Shown here piece by piece: positions 10,680 through 17,730 of a DNA stretch of 32,758 nt. This DNA comes from Paludibacteraceae bacterium (GTDB taxonomy: Bacteria > Bacteroidota > Bacteroidia > Bacteroidales > Paludibacteraceae), in contig JAFVBR010000023.1 of NCBI GenBank assembly GCA_017479885.1, positions 1-32,758 of the forward strand. The letters are read 5' to 3'. Below the pieces are notes generated by a model, which worked only from the letters and a program-made list of their open reading frames with translations, did no database searches and was not told where the DNA came from. A program made the translations under genes and the position numbers. Position 1 is the stretch's first letter; each line of letters starts with the position of its first letter.

Positions 10680-10722
10680 TTGTTTGATAATGGTTTGATG
10701 ATAGTTCTACCGTTTTGATAAT
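10680..10722. repeat. Degenerate GTTTGATAATG-type repeat
   Basis: Imperfect 10-11-bp units around TTTGATAATGG (TTTGA at 10683, 10694 and 10717) lie in the ssb leader region. The same TTTGA-ending unit occurs as a clean 11-bp array at 11930-11973. Confidence 0.5.
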
Positions 10723-10757
10723 GGTGTAATATCGTTTGTAGTTGTTATTTTGAGTTG

Positions 10758-10787
10758 CAAAGATACAAAATTATTTGCAGATACAAA
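10758..10787 (-). promoter_or_regulatory. Promoter for ssb
   Basis: On the minus strand the -7 box TATCTTTG (10765-10758) fits TAnnTTTG exactly, with TTTG (10787-10784) 18 nt upstream. It interleaves with the plus-strand promoter for the gene at 10838, so the two transcripts diverge from overlapping DNA. Confidence 0.7.
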
Positions 10788-10805
10788 AGAAAAGTTGTAC
10801 TTTTG
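10774..10805 (+). promoter_or_regulatory. Promoter for the EEP-family gene
   Basis: TTTG at 10774-10777 is followed by a 20-nt spacer and TACTTTTG at 10798-10805, an exact match to the Bacteroidetes TTTG/TAnnTTTG promoter. Transcription would start about 30 nt before the ATG at 10838. Confidence 0.8.
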
Positions 10806-10837
10806 CAAAACAATTGCAATAGTAAAACCCCGCAGCC

Positions 10838-11926
10838 ATGAAGAAATCCCTGTTAATAGCGCTTTCATTGCTTGTTGCAGTGAGCGCAGTTTATGCAAAA
10901 AAGCCCAAGAAAGAGAAAACCCCGAAGAAAGAAACGACCGAGAAGACGTCCTATCGCGTCAGTTGTGTTGCTTTCTACAATCTTGAGAACCTTTTTGACA
11001 CTATCCACGACGAGGGCAAGAACGACTATGAGTATCTGCCTGACGGCGGAATGCGTTGGGACGGACTCAAGTATGAGCACAAGATTAAGAATATGGCATA
11101 TGCCATCTCCCGCTTGGGTACGGATGTCACTCCGCAGGGTGCAGCATGCGTCGGTGTGGCAGAGGTGGAGAACATGCGCTGTATGGAAGACCTTGCTGCC
11201 GAACTCAAAGCCAAGCATGGCAGAAACTATGTGCCGGTGCTGCTCGAAGGTCCTGACCGCCGTGGTGTGGACGTGGGTTTCTTGTATAATCCCGACCTGT
11301 TTACTCCCGTCAATATAAAAGGACATGAGTTGAATGCGCATTATGCCGACGGCGGAGTGGTCAAGACCCGTCTGCAACTGCTTATCTCCGGCTATCTGCA
11401 GGGAGAGAAGATGCACATCATTGTCAACCATTGGCCTTCGCGCTATGGAGGAGAACTCTCTTCTCGTCCTACCCGCGACACGGCTGCTATGCTGACACGT
11501 CAGATTTGTGACAGTATCTACCTGAAAGAACCGCGGGCAAAGATTATCATCATGGGTGACTTGAACGACGACCCCTTCAACCATTCTTGCAAAGATGTAC
11601 TCGGCGCACGCAAAGAGCGCAGCGATGTCGAGAAGCAGGGCTATTTCAACACAATGTGGCAGATGCTTGACAAGGGTAACGGCTCTTTGGCATACAATGG
11701 CTCGTGGAACCTTTTCGACCAAATTATAATCTCTGAGCCGCTTATGAATGCCAACCCCAAGAAAGAGTGGGGCTACTGGAAAGCGCAGATTTTCAACAAA
11801 CCTTTCCTCACCGTGCAGGAGGGGAAGGACAAGGGTACTCCCCTTCGTACTCACAAGGCAGGTATATGGCAGGACGGCTACGGTGACCACTATCCTACAA
11901 TGATTTATCTTATAAAACAAAAGTGA
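10838..11926 (+). CDS. Exported endonuclease/exonuclease/phosphatase-family protein
   Basis: This 362-residue protein has a signal peptide (residues 1-20, ending VSAVYA) and then a Lys-rich segment (21-36). The rest fits the endonuclease/exonuclease/phosphatase (EEP, DNase I-like) fold: FYNLENLFD at about 46-54, GVAEVEN at 106-112 with E109 as the likely metal ligand, VNHWPSRYGG, IIMGDLNDDPFN, and a final GDHYPTMIYL with the catalytic Asp-His pair. All active-site motifs appear intact, so it should be a metal-dependent phosphodiesterase or nuclease acting outside the cytoplasm. The natural substrate (nucleic acid, lipid headgroup or inositol phosphate) cannot be decided from sequence. A good promoter lies upstream. 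Confidence 0.9.
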   Translation: MKKSLLIALSLLVAVSAVYAKKPKKEKTPKKETTEKTSYRVSCVAFYNLENLFDTIHDEGKNDYEYLPDGGMRWDGLKYEHKIKNMAYAISRLGTDVTPQGAACVGVAEVENMRCMEDLAAELKAKHGRNYVPVLLEGPDRRGVDVGFLYNPDLFTPVNIKGHELNAHYADGGVVKTRLQLLISGYLQGEKMHIIVNHWPSRYGGELSSRPTRDTAAMLTRQICDSIYLKEPRAKIIIMGDLNDDPFNHSCKDVLGARKERSDVEKQGYFNTMWQMLDKGNGSLAYNGSWNLFDQIIISEPLMNANPKKEWGYWKAQIFNKPFLTVQEGKDKGTPLRTHKAGIWQDGYGDHYPTMIYLIKQK

Positions 11927-11929
11927 AAA

Positions 11930-11973
11930 ATATGGTTTGAAGGTGGTTTGACAATAGTTTGATAATAATTTGA
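11930..11973. repeat. 11-bp tandem repeat, four units ending TTTGA
   Basis: Four consecutive 11-bp units, each ending [GA]TTTGA, occupy 11930-11973, just before the start of the four-helix-bundle gene. The downstream side of that gene carries the reverse-complement motif TCAAAC in a second array. Confidence 0.85.
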
Positions 11974-11985
11974 CGGTGGTAAATT

Positions 11986-12378
11986 ATGAGCAAGATTTGT
12001 AGCTTCGAAGACTTGCAAGTATGGCAATTATCGCGTGAATTTAATAAGAAAATCTATCAAGCGACAGGGAAAACCCCGTGGAAAGCCGATTGTCGTTTCG
12101 TTAGCCAAATAACAGCAGCAAGCGGCTCAATAATGGATAATATAGCAGAGGGATTTGGAAGAGAAGGCACAAAAGAATATGTTAATTTCCTGTATATAGC
12201 AAAGGGATCATGCGAAGAAGTTAAAAGTCAATTATATCGTGCTTATGATGTGGGATATTTGTCAGTAGAGCAGTTCGATGTCTTGTTTAAGGACATAAGA
12301 ACCATAAGTGTTATGCTACACAACTTTATAAAATATCTTAAGGAATGTGAACATAAGGGAGTAAAGTATAAAGAATAA
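11986..12378 (+). CDS. Four-helix-bundle protein (S23/TIGR02436 family)
   Basis: This 130-residue protein belongs to the four-helix-bundle family first noticed as proteins encoded in 23S rRNA intervening sequences (S23/TIGR02436). Typical strings are the start SFEDLQVWQLSREFNKKIY, then the AASGSIMDNIAEGFGR turn at about residues 44-59, FLYIAKGSCEEVKSQL, and a C-terminal helix. Related Avd proteins act with diversity-generating reverse transcriptases, but no reverse transcriptase or variable repeat is seen here. The molecular role of free-standing members is not established. The gene is A/T-richer in appearance than its neighbours, sits in a gap, and is bracketed by TTTGA repeats upstream and TCAAA repeats downstream, which suggests a later arrival in this locus. 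Confidence 0.9.
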   Translation: MSKICSFEDLQVWQLSREFNKKIYQATGKTPWKADCRFVSQITAASGSIMDNIAEGFGREGTKEYVNFLYIAKGSCEEVKSQLYRAYDVGYLSVEQFDVLFKDIRTISVMLHNFIKYLKECEHKGVKYKE

Positions 12379-12391
12379 AGTCAAGCGATAA

Positions 12392-12460
12392 TCAAACGAC
12401 TGTCGAACAATTTCAAACGAAGTCAAACGACTGTCGAACAATTTCAAACGAAGTCAAACA
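12392..12460. repeat. 31-bp tandem repeat, 2.2 copies
   Basis: A 31-bp unit at 12392-12422 is repeated exactly at 12423-12453, with a partial third copy from 12454. The unit is made of three sub-units (11+10+10 bp) containing TCAAACGA or TCGAACAA. The TCAAA core is the reverse complement of the TTTGA repeats upstream of the four-helix-bundle gene. The array ends just before the DUF4290 start codon. Confidence 0.9.
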
Positions 12461-12472
12461 CCCTATAAAGCA

Positions 12473-13087
12473 ATGTCAAACGATGTTTTGATTATGCCGG
12501 AATACGGCAGAAACGTGCAGCGGATGGTGGAGTATGCTCTCACTATTGAGGATAAAGAAGAGCGAACACGTTGCGTACGCTCTATCATGCATACAATGGA
12601 GAACCTGTTCCCTTATCTCAAAAACGAAGAGTCACGACACAAGATGTACGACCATCTTGCGCTTATGTCCGGATTCCGACTTGATATCGACTTCCCCTAT
12701 AATCGTCCCACTCCCGAAGAATTGCGATACACTCCGGAGCGTCTGCCGTACAACACTACCATACCTCTCAAGTATCGCCACTACGGACGTATAGTCGGCA
12801 ATATGATACAGGAGGCGTTGAAGGAGAAGGATGAGGATATAAGGAAGAAAATGATAATCAGAATTGGTAGCCGTATGAGGCAGGATTTCCTTGTCTGGAA
12901 TAAGGACAACGTGGATGAGGCGCGCTTGTGCACTGATATTGCCGCATTGTCCAACGGACAGATAGATTGCAATTTCCCCGAGTTTCATGAGGCAATTCAG
13001 AAACAATTGCAGCAGAAACAGACCAATAACCAGCAGAAGGGTCAGAATCAGCAAAACCCGAAGAAGAAACGCAAGAAAAAGAAATGA
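12473..13087 (+). CDS. DUF4290 domain protein
   Basis: This 204-residue protein matches the Bacteroidetes-specific DUF4290 family: NDVLIMPEYGRNVQRMV at the start, IMHTMENLFPYL, and the segment HYGRIVGNMIQEALKEKD near residue 107. No catalytic motif is obvious and the family's function is unknown. The C-terminus (from about residue 178) is a low-complexity Gln/Asn then Lys tail ending PKKKRKKKK, which would be strongly basic and disordered and could contact nucleic acid. There is no signal peptide, so it is probably cytoplasmic. In other Bacteroidales this family is often found beside murA; no such gene is present here. A very strong terminator follows immediately. Confidence 0.9.
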   Translation: MSNDVLIMPEYGRNVQRMVEYALTIEDKEERTRCVRSIMHTMENLFPYLKNEESRHKMYDHLALMSGFRLDIDFPYNRPTPEELRYTPERLPYNTTIPLKYRHYGRIVGNMIQEALKEKDEDIRKKMIIRIGSRMRQDFLVWNKDNVDEARLCTDIAALSNGQIDCNFPEFHEAIQKQLQQKQTNNQQKGQNQQNPKKKRKKKK

Positions 13088-13127
13088 TAATAAAAAAAAC
13101 AGGGTCTTGCCCTGTTTTTTTTATTAT
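13087..13127. terminator. Bidirectional terminator between convergent genes
   Basis: A perfect 18-bp stem (13087-13104 with 13110-13127, 5-nt loop) has an A-run on the left arm and a T-run on the right. It can therefore terminate both the plus-strand DUF4290 transcript and the minus-strand nuclease transcript that converge on it. The stem begins inside the DUF4290 stop codon. Confidence 0.92.
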
Positions 13128-13154
13128 GACATAAGCATGTGCAGGCTTGTGCTC

Positions 13155-14516
13155 TTATTTTACTCTTTGTCCGGTTATAGTGTACTGCGTGCCGCCGATA
13201 ACGATTCTGAAGCTGCCGTTGGTAAATACTGTCTTTGGGGCGTTTCCTTTTTTTATTCCTGTGTCTTCAGTTGCCGTTGTTATTTGTGTGCAGGTGCAGC
13301 CGCTCTTGTCCTCTGTATTCTGATATTCGGCACTGGCAGTGAACAGCAGTCTGCCTAAGTCAACTTCTTCGCCCTGCTTGTTGCCCCATATATATTCTGC
13401 AAGACAAGGGTAGTCGATAAACGGGTTGCGGTTGTGCTGTATGCGCGCCACTTCTGCCGTGCGTCTGATTTCTTTGTCAGACACGGGGTCTTGCCTGTGC
13501 CATTGAATGAGCAGATTTCTCAACCATGGCTGAAATTCCTGCCAGTTGCCGTTGTCAAGACATGATGTGGCGGGACTACCGGTCCAAGTGAGTTCGCCGT
13601 ATGCAGTTGCAACATAGAAATACATACGCGCGAAATCGCCTTTGTATTCGTCGGCTGGTTCAAACACACGGTCGGTATATCCTAATCCTGCAGCGGCAGC
13701 ACCCGTTCTGAATCCTCCGTAGTCCTTGAACGAACTGCCAACGAGTCCCGGAGGGCAGTTACTTTTCGACTGATTGGCCGAGCCATCGGCAGGTGTGAGA
13801 TGGTGCAAGTCTTTGTAGGCATCGTTTTGCGTCCCTCCCCACCAAGACTTTGGAAAACTATGTTCAATCTGCAATCCGCTGACAGAGGCGTATGGCTGGT
13901 CCGGGTTGAAATAGCGTTTGTTATTGGAGTACATGTCAAGCACGCTGTTGTCGGCAGTATCGCGGTCGGTATAGTAGAAACCCGCCCATGTCTTGTTTGC
14001 CGATCCGCTACCGTAGGTGTATCTGAAACCGCCTTTTATAATCTGTTGCAGAGCGTCTTTGAGTACTGAGTCCTGAAGTCCGTTTATGTCGTCATAGTAG
14101 CCTGGTTGCAACTGGCTGAAATCAACATAATCGAGCTGAGGCTTCACAATGGTGGCAGGATAGACTTCGGGTGTTGAATTGCCTTGCCAGTCAACATAAT
14201 TATACAGATATCCGAAAAGGAGTACGGTGTCAACATCGTCGAATATTCTCTCATCGAAAGACAATCCTTCTGGTGCACTGAGGTTGTAAGCGCGAATAGA
14301 ACTGGTGCTGTCGCAGATGTCAAATGTAGCCTGTGAACCTGTGATGGTGATGTTGCTGCAAATGACGCCGCATACGTAATATTGCACTTCGCTTGTCTGC
14401 TTTGCCTCCAGCCCGCGGGCCAATTGTACAGCCTGAGTGACGGTTAGAGTGTCTGCTGCGCATACAATGCCGACGTATAAAAGCATAATGAGACCGATGA
14501 GAGAATAACGTTTCAT
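13155..14516 (-). CDS. Exported endonuclease I-type nuclease
   Basis: This 453-residue protein has a signal peptide (about 1-20, ending VCA), an N-terminal beta-rich region (about 25-125) resembling the OB-like domains fused to secreted nucleases, and an endonuclease I (EndA/Vvn type) domain from about 135 to 385. The active-site signature is LQIEHSFPKSWWGG with H219, followed by DLHHLTPADGSANQSKSN (about 236-253) and a late NRNPFIDYPCLAEYIWG that is typical of the family. Metal-dependent non-specific cleavage of DNA or RNA outside the cell is expected. The last about 25 residues (GSFRIVIGGTQYTITGQRVK) resemble the end of a Bacteroidetes sorting tail (GQRV). It probably shares a transcript with the gene upstream (32-nt gap). 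Confidence 0.88.
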   Translation of the reverse strand: MKRYSLIGLIMLLYVGIVCAADTLTVTQAVQLARGLEAKQTSEVQYYVCGVICSNITITGSQATFDICDSTSSIRAYNLSAPEGLSFDERIFDDVDTVLLFGYLYNYVDWQGNSTPEVYPATIVKPQLDYVDFSQLQPGYYDDINGLQDSVLKDALQQIIKGGFRYTYGSGSANKTWAGFYYTDRDTADNSVLDMYSNNKRYFNPDQPYASVSGLQIEHSFPKSWWGGTQNDAYKDLHHLTPADGSANQSKSNCPPGLVGSSFKDYGGFRTGAAAAGLGYTDRVFEPADEYKGDFARMYFYVATAYGELTWTGSPATSCLDNGNWQEFQPWLRNLLIQWHRQDPVSDKEIRRTAEVARIQHNRNPFIDYPCLAEYIWGNKQGEEVDLGRLLFTASAEYQNTEDKSGCTCTQITTATEDTGIKKGNAPKTVFTNGSFRIVIGGTQYTITGQRVK

Positions 14517-14548
14517 ATATTGTCAAGTTGTTGAGGATATCATTTCAT

Positions 14549-15754
14549 TTATTTTAATGTGCTGACAAACTCCTCGAAGAGTTGCCGGTGTGCTCCGCGG
14601 AGAATGATGTGGTGGTTGCCGATAGGCCTTCTGAGGAAATATCCTGAAGAATCGGGAAGACTGACTTTGATCTGAGTGCGGCAGAGTTGCTCTTCCTCAA
14701 GATTTTCGATGAGTTGTCCTTCGGCAAAATAGAACCTCTGCAGGTCACCGCTAAACTTGACGAGTGTGACGGCCCCTTTAGGCATCTTGCCGCGTATAGC
14801 AACTCCGATGCCCGACTCGAAATGAGTGTCGTACTCGTAGGAACTTATCATGTTGAGCGGTATGGTGCAATGTGCGAACACGAATTCTCCTTTGTCGGGA
14901 TCGATACGTGAAGGATTAGCCTGGAATCCTGTCTCGCCGGTGAGGGCGTGGCTTATCATCATCGTAAGCAGAGCAGGCACATCGCCTTCGCAACTCGACG
15001 GAATACCTTCCTGATTGAGAAGAGCAAGGGCGAGGCAACCGGTGTTGCGGACAGAGGTGAGGAGGTCGAAGCAGCGGAGGGTGATGGCATTCAGATTATG
15101 GCGCGTGATGATGCGCTTGAGAGCTCCGTAGATTTCGAGAGCTCCGATGAAATAGTCGCTTGGACAGGTCTGGAGCCGTTTGCGTGCATCGACAGGGTAG
15201 TCACGTTTGCGTATTTCAGTGAGCAGTTCCTGCATATCTATCTCCTCTGTTTCGATGCCGAGTTCCTTACGGATGACATCGCTGTCGAATGATGAGGCGA
15301 TAAGCCAGTCAGAGGGTTGACCTATTATGCCGATTTTCTTTCCGCGCAGTTCACGCAAGGCAATGCTTACTTTGGCTAAAAGCATTATTTTTTGTGCTAC
15401 ATATTCGGCAGTGCCATGCAGAATCTCTCCGTCGGCTCCTTGCCCGCGCAACCATGATAGAATCTCCATGGAGGCGGCAAGCGAGTTGCTTTTGCCTGAG
15501 GTAAGAAGGAGTATTCTCTTTTGCCTGACGAGCGGGTTGCTCTCATAGAGTTGTTTGAAAAGACCTTCGGTGCCTCCTGTACGGACATATATCAGACTGA
15601 GGTCGGCTGTGCCGTAACTGCTGTAGTCTTCACGGCAGTTGAGTATAGAGCCTTCGCCGGTGACGGCTTCAATGGCACCCAACCACTCCTGTGTGGCGAG
15701 TTCTGTCTCTTTCTGGTTGTGGATAGGAGAAGTGAGAGTATAGATGTTAATCAT
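14549..15754 (-). CDS. Fucose-isomerase-like protein
   Basis: This 401-residue protein resembles the L-fucose/L-arabinose isomerase superfamily that interconverts aldoses and ketoses. It begins with a Rossmann-like N-terminal half (GKKIGIIGQPSDWL at about 138-151) and has the C-terminal signature SCEGDVPALLTMM at 254-266, where E256 and D258 would be metal ligands. It is shorter than true L-fucose isomerase (about 590 residues) and lacks enough similarity to name a substrate. No sugar transporter, kinase or aldolase is adjacent. The following nuclease gene lies 32 nt downstream and is probably co-transcribed. A TAnnTTTG box is found about 44 nt upstream of the start codon. Confidence 0.8.
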   Translation of the reverse strand: MINIYTLTSPIHNQKETELATQEWLGAIEAVTGEGSILNCREDYSSYGTADLSLIYVRTGGTEGLFKQLYESNPLVRQKRILLLTSGKSNSLAASMEILSWLRGQGADGEILHGTAEYVAQKIMLLAKVSIALRELRGKKIGIIGQPSDWLIASSFDSDVIRKELGIETEEIDMQELLTEIRKRDYPVDARKRLQTCPSDYFIGALEIYGALKRIITRHNLNAITLRCFDLLTSVRNTGCLALALLNQEGIPSSCEGDVPALLTMMISHALTGETGFQANPSRIDPDKGEFVFAHCTIPLNMISSYEYDTHFESGIGVAIRGKMPKGAVTLVKFSGDLQRFYFAEGQLIENLEEEQLCRTQIKVSLPDSSGYFLRRPIGNHHIILRGAHRQLFEEFVSTLK

Positions 15755-15793
15755 AGTGTTGTAATTGTGTTATATGTAATAGTGTGATTTTCG

Positions 15794-15825
15794 TTTGCAA
15801 AGATAATAAAATTTTTCTACTTTTG
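15794..15825 (+). promoter_or_regulatory. Promoter for the NadR-like kinase gene
   Basis: TTTG at 15794-15797, a 20-nt spacer and TACTTTTG at 15818-15825 match the Bacteroidetes promoter exactly. The ATG at 15830 begins only 4 nt after the -7 box, so the transcript should start at or almost at the start codon (leaderless). Confidence 0.8.
15798..15805 (-). promoter_or_regulatory. Probable -7 box for the fucose-isomerase-like gene
   Basis: The minus-strand sequence TATCTTTG (15805-15798) matches TAnnTTTG. No good TTTG lies 19-21 nt upstream, so the assignment is weaker than for the divergent plus-strand promoter. A start near 15792 would give a leader of about 38 nt. Confidence 0.55.
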
Positions 15826-15829
15826 CACT

Positions 15830-16327
15830 ATGAAAATGAAAATAGGCATACTTGGGGCTGAATCTACCGGCAAATCTACTCTTGCTGAGCAGTTGGCAAG
15901 TCATTTCTCGGGCACTTGTGTACCGGAGTATGCACGTTGGTATGTGGAGAATCATCCGCTGCCTTATGGATTTGCTGATGTCGAAGCGATTGCAAGAAAA
16001 CAGATAGAACAACTGAAGGCAGACTACGATACTGACTATGTGTTTTTCGATACGGAACTCATTATAACCAAAGTCTGGTTTGCCGACAAATATGGAGTCG
16101 TACCTCAGTGGTTAGATCAAGCAATACATGAGTGCCGGCTTGATTTCTGCCTGCTCTGCATGCCCGATCTGCCTTTCCAGACCGACCCTGTCAGAGAAAA
16201 TCCTGACAGACGCGAATATCTCACCTCGCTTTACGAGTACGAACTTAACTCATATAATATTCCTTATTCTCTGTTGTCCGGCAAAGGTGAGGTGCGCCTC
16301 AATAATGCCATTCGTCTCCTCGAATAG
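15830..16327 (+). CDS. NadR-like P-loop kinase (putative ribosylnicotinamide kinase)
   Basis: This 165-residue cytoplasmic protein has a Walker A motif GAESTGKST at residues 9-17 right after the first strand (KIGILG). The spacing and the following VPEYARWYVENHP segment, DTELIITKVWFADKYG and the late DPVRENPDRRE fit the kinase domain of NadR, which phosphorylates nicotinamide riboside. Unlike E. coli NadR it has no DNA-binding or nucleotidylyltransferase part, as is usual for stand-alone Bacteroidetes versions. No pnuC transporter is next to it, so nicotinamide riboside as substrate remains likely but unproven. Translation could start at 15830 or at the second Met (15836); the promoter position favours 15830 on a leaderless transcript. 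Confidence 0.8.
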   Translation: MKMKIGILGAESTGKSTLAEQLASHFSGTCVPEYARWYVENHPLPYGFADVEAIARKQIEQLKADYDTDYVFFDTELIITKVWFADKYGVVPQWLDQAIHECRLDFCLLCMPDLPFQTDPVRENPDRREYLTSLYEYELNSYNIPYSLLSGKGEVRLNNAIRLLE

Positions 16328-16367
16328 ATATATTATACCATAACTGCGCAATATGTCCGTATAATAA

Positions 16368-16397
16368 CAAAAGAGGTGACAATTGTCATCTCTTTTG
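16368..16397. terminator. Bidirectional terminator abutting tRNA-Phe
   Basis: A 30-bp near-perfect palindrome (one G-T pair) spans 16368-16397 and is flanked by A/T-rich DNA on the left. It starts directly after the last base of the minus-strand tRNA gene and lies 40 nt after the stop of the plus-strand kinase gene. It can terminate both. The abutment means the tRNA 3' trailer is the terminator stem itself. Confidence 0.8.
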
Positions 16398-16470
16398 TGG
16401 TGCCAACGGGAATCGAACCAGTGACACAAGGATATTCAGTCCTTTGCTCTACCAACTGAGCTATGGCACC
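16398..16470 (-). tRNA. tRNA-Phe (GAA)
   Basis: The 73-nt minus-strand sequence folds as a complete cloverleaf: acceptor GGTGCCA/TGGCACC, D stem GCTC/GAGC, anticodon stem AAGGA/TCCTT with loop CTGAATA giving anticodon GAA (16435-16437), and T loop TTCGATT. The discriminator is A and CCA is not encoded. The T stem has one T-C mismatch (positions 51-63). An exact promoter lies upstream. Confidence 0.97.
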
Positions 16471-16524
16471 TTCGTTGCAAGCAGTGCTTGCTCGGATTGT
16501 CTGTGCTTTTTCTGAAAGCGGCTG

Positions 16525-16556
16525 CAAAGGTACAACAAGTTTTTTAATTACGCAAA
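16525..16556 (-). promoter_or_regulatory. Promoter for tRNA-Phe
   Basis: On the minus strand TTTG (16556-16553), a 20-nt spacer and TACCTTTG (16532-16525) match the Bacteroidetes promoter exactly. Transcription would begin about 50 nt before the mature tRNA 5' end. Confidence 0.8.
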
Positions 16557-16635
16557 TTATTTAGCAGATTTTTTATTTTTGCACTTTGATGGTGAACCTG
16601 CTATGCTCATGTTTTTATTTCTCATTTTTTTTTCG

Positions 16636-16643
16636 TACCTTTG
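16636..16643 (+). promoter_or_regulatory. -7 promoter box for the family 9 glycosyltransferase
   Basis: TACCTTTG at 16636-16643 matches TAnnTTTG; the -33 region is only T-rich. The box lies 10 nt before the ATG at 16654, so the leader would be just a few nucleotides. It argues against any start codon upstream of 16654. Confidence 0.65.
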
Positions 16644-16653
16644 TCGGCTTAAT

Positions 16654-17691
16654 ATGCGAAAGTGTGCAAATACATATCTTGTGCTCCGGTTCTCAAGCCT
16701 TGGCAACGTGGCTATGCTGGTGCCTGTCCTCGATATTGTGGCAAGGTCTAATCCACACGCAAGGTTCGTTGTAGTGGCACGCAAACGTCTCGGTGATTTG
16801 TTCTGCGGAATGAAGAATGTGAGTTTTCTTTCTGTAGAAACTGAGGAGAACGGGAAAACCGAGTCTGTCAGGTCTGTTTACCGCCGTTTGAAGAAAGATT
16901 ATGATATAACGACGGTGCTTGATTTGCAGAATAATATGAAGAGTAGGTTTCTGTCGTTCATGTTTCGTCTTTCGGGGATTCCATGCCTCCTGATCAGACG
17001 TGACAAAGTGGCAGAGCGTAGGCTGCTTAGAAAAGGATATGCAGAGAGTGCTCCCTTGACTACACAGTTTGAACAGTATGCCGATGTCTTCAGGCGCGCC
17101 GGACTCAGTATGAATGCAGACTTCAATTCGCTTCCTGTCAATGCCGGAGCTGCAGGAGACGTGATGCACAGGTTCTCTGAAAAGAACGGGTCGTGGTTGG
17201 GAATTGCACCGTTTGCCAAAAGCAAAACCAACATGCTGCCATATCGCATAAGCAAGGAGGTGATAGCACATTTCGCGGCAAAACAGGGGACGAGGATATT
17301 TCTTTTCGGGGCAGGAAGAGTGGAGTGTGATATGTTGAGACAATGGGCGGAATTGTATGATAATGTGGAGAGTGTGGCAGGTGAACTCACCCTTTCGCAG
17401 GAACTGGAGTTGATGAGGCGACTGGATTTAATGATTTGTATGGACTCGGCCAACCGCCATCTTGCTTCGCTTGTGGGATTGCGTTGTCTGACGGTATGGT
17501 GCGGTACCCATCCCTTTGCAGGTTTCGGAGGATGGAATATCGGCGGCGAGATTATGATGCAGCAGCCGCTTTCGTGCAGACCATGCACCATACATGGCAG
17601 AAACACATGCAAATACCGCAATTTCCTCTGCCGTCAGTTCACTTCCGCAGAGATTATTGCTGAATGTTCGAAACTGAATCTCGACACGTAG
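16654..17691 (+). CDS. Glycosyltransferase family 9 (heptosyltransferase-like)
   Basis: This protein of 345 residues (from the ATG at 16654) looks like an ADP-heptose:LPS heptosyltransferase-type GT9 enzyme of the outer-membrane glycolipid pathway. The N-terminus YLVLRFSSLGNVAMLVPVLD is the classic GT9 opening, and the C-terminal donor region has LMICMDSANRHLASLVGL then CLTVWCGTHPFAGFGGW. The frame is open upstream to a TTG at 16579, but that would place coding sequence across the promoter box and give an odd N-terminus, so I prefer 16654. It stands alone from other LPS genes and precedes parA by 39 nt. The acceptor sugar cannot be told from sequence. Confidence 0.88.
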   Translation: MRKCANTYLVLRFSSLGNVAMLVPVLDIVARSNPHARFVVVARKRLGDLFCGMKNVSFLSVETEENGKTESVRSVYRRLKKDYDITTVLDLQNNMKSRFLSFMFRLSGIPCLLIRRDKVAERRLLRKGYAESAPLTTQFEQYADVFRRAGLSMNADFNSLPVNAGAAGDVMHRFSEKNGSWLGIAPFAKSKTNMLPYRISKEVIAHFAAKQGTRIFLFGAGRVECDMLRQWAELYDNVESVAGELTLSQELELMRRLDLMICMDSANRHLASLVGLRCLTVWCGTHPFAGFGGWNIGGEIMMQQPLSCRPCTIHGRNTCKYRNFLCRQFTSAEIIAECSKLNLDT

Positions 17692-17730
17692 TGACCGACA
17701 CGAAGTTAACAATGCAAAGTAAATATATAT

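Noticed and set aside
11986-12378. Accessory protein of a diversity-generating retroelement
   Set aside because: The fold is related to Avd, but no reverse transcriptase, template repeat or variable repeat is present in the window.
12386-12463. CRISPR array
   Set aside because: The repeats are contiguous 31-bp tandem copies without unique spacers, and there are no cas genes nearby.
16398-16470. tRNA-Phe as a pseudogene because of a T-stem mismatch
   Set aside because: Only one pair (51-63) is mismatched, all other stems and loops are intact, and a perfect promoter and terminator flank it, so it is most likely functional.
16579-16653. Upstream TTG start for the family 9 glycosyltransferase
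   Set aside because: It would put the promoter box inside the coding sequence and add a hydrophobic N-terminus not typical of the family; the ATG at 16654 precedes the canonical GT9 opening.
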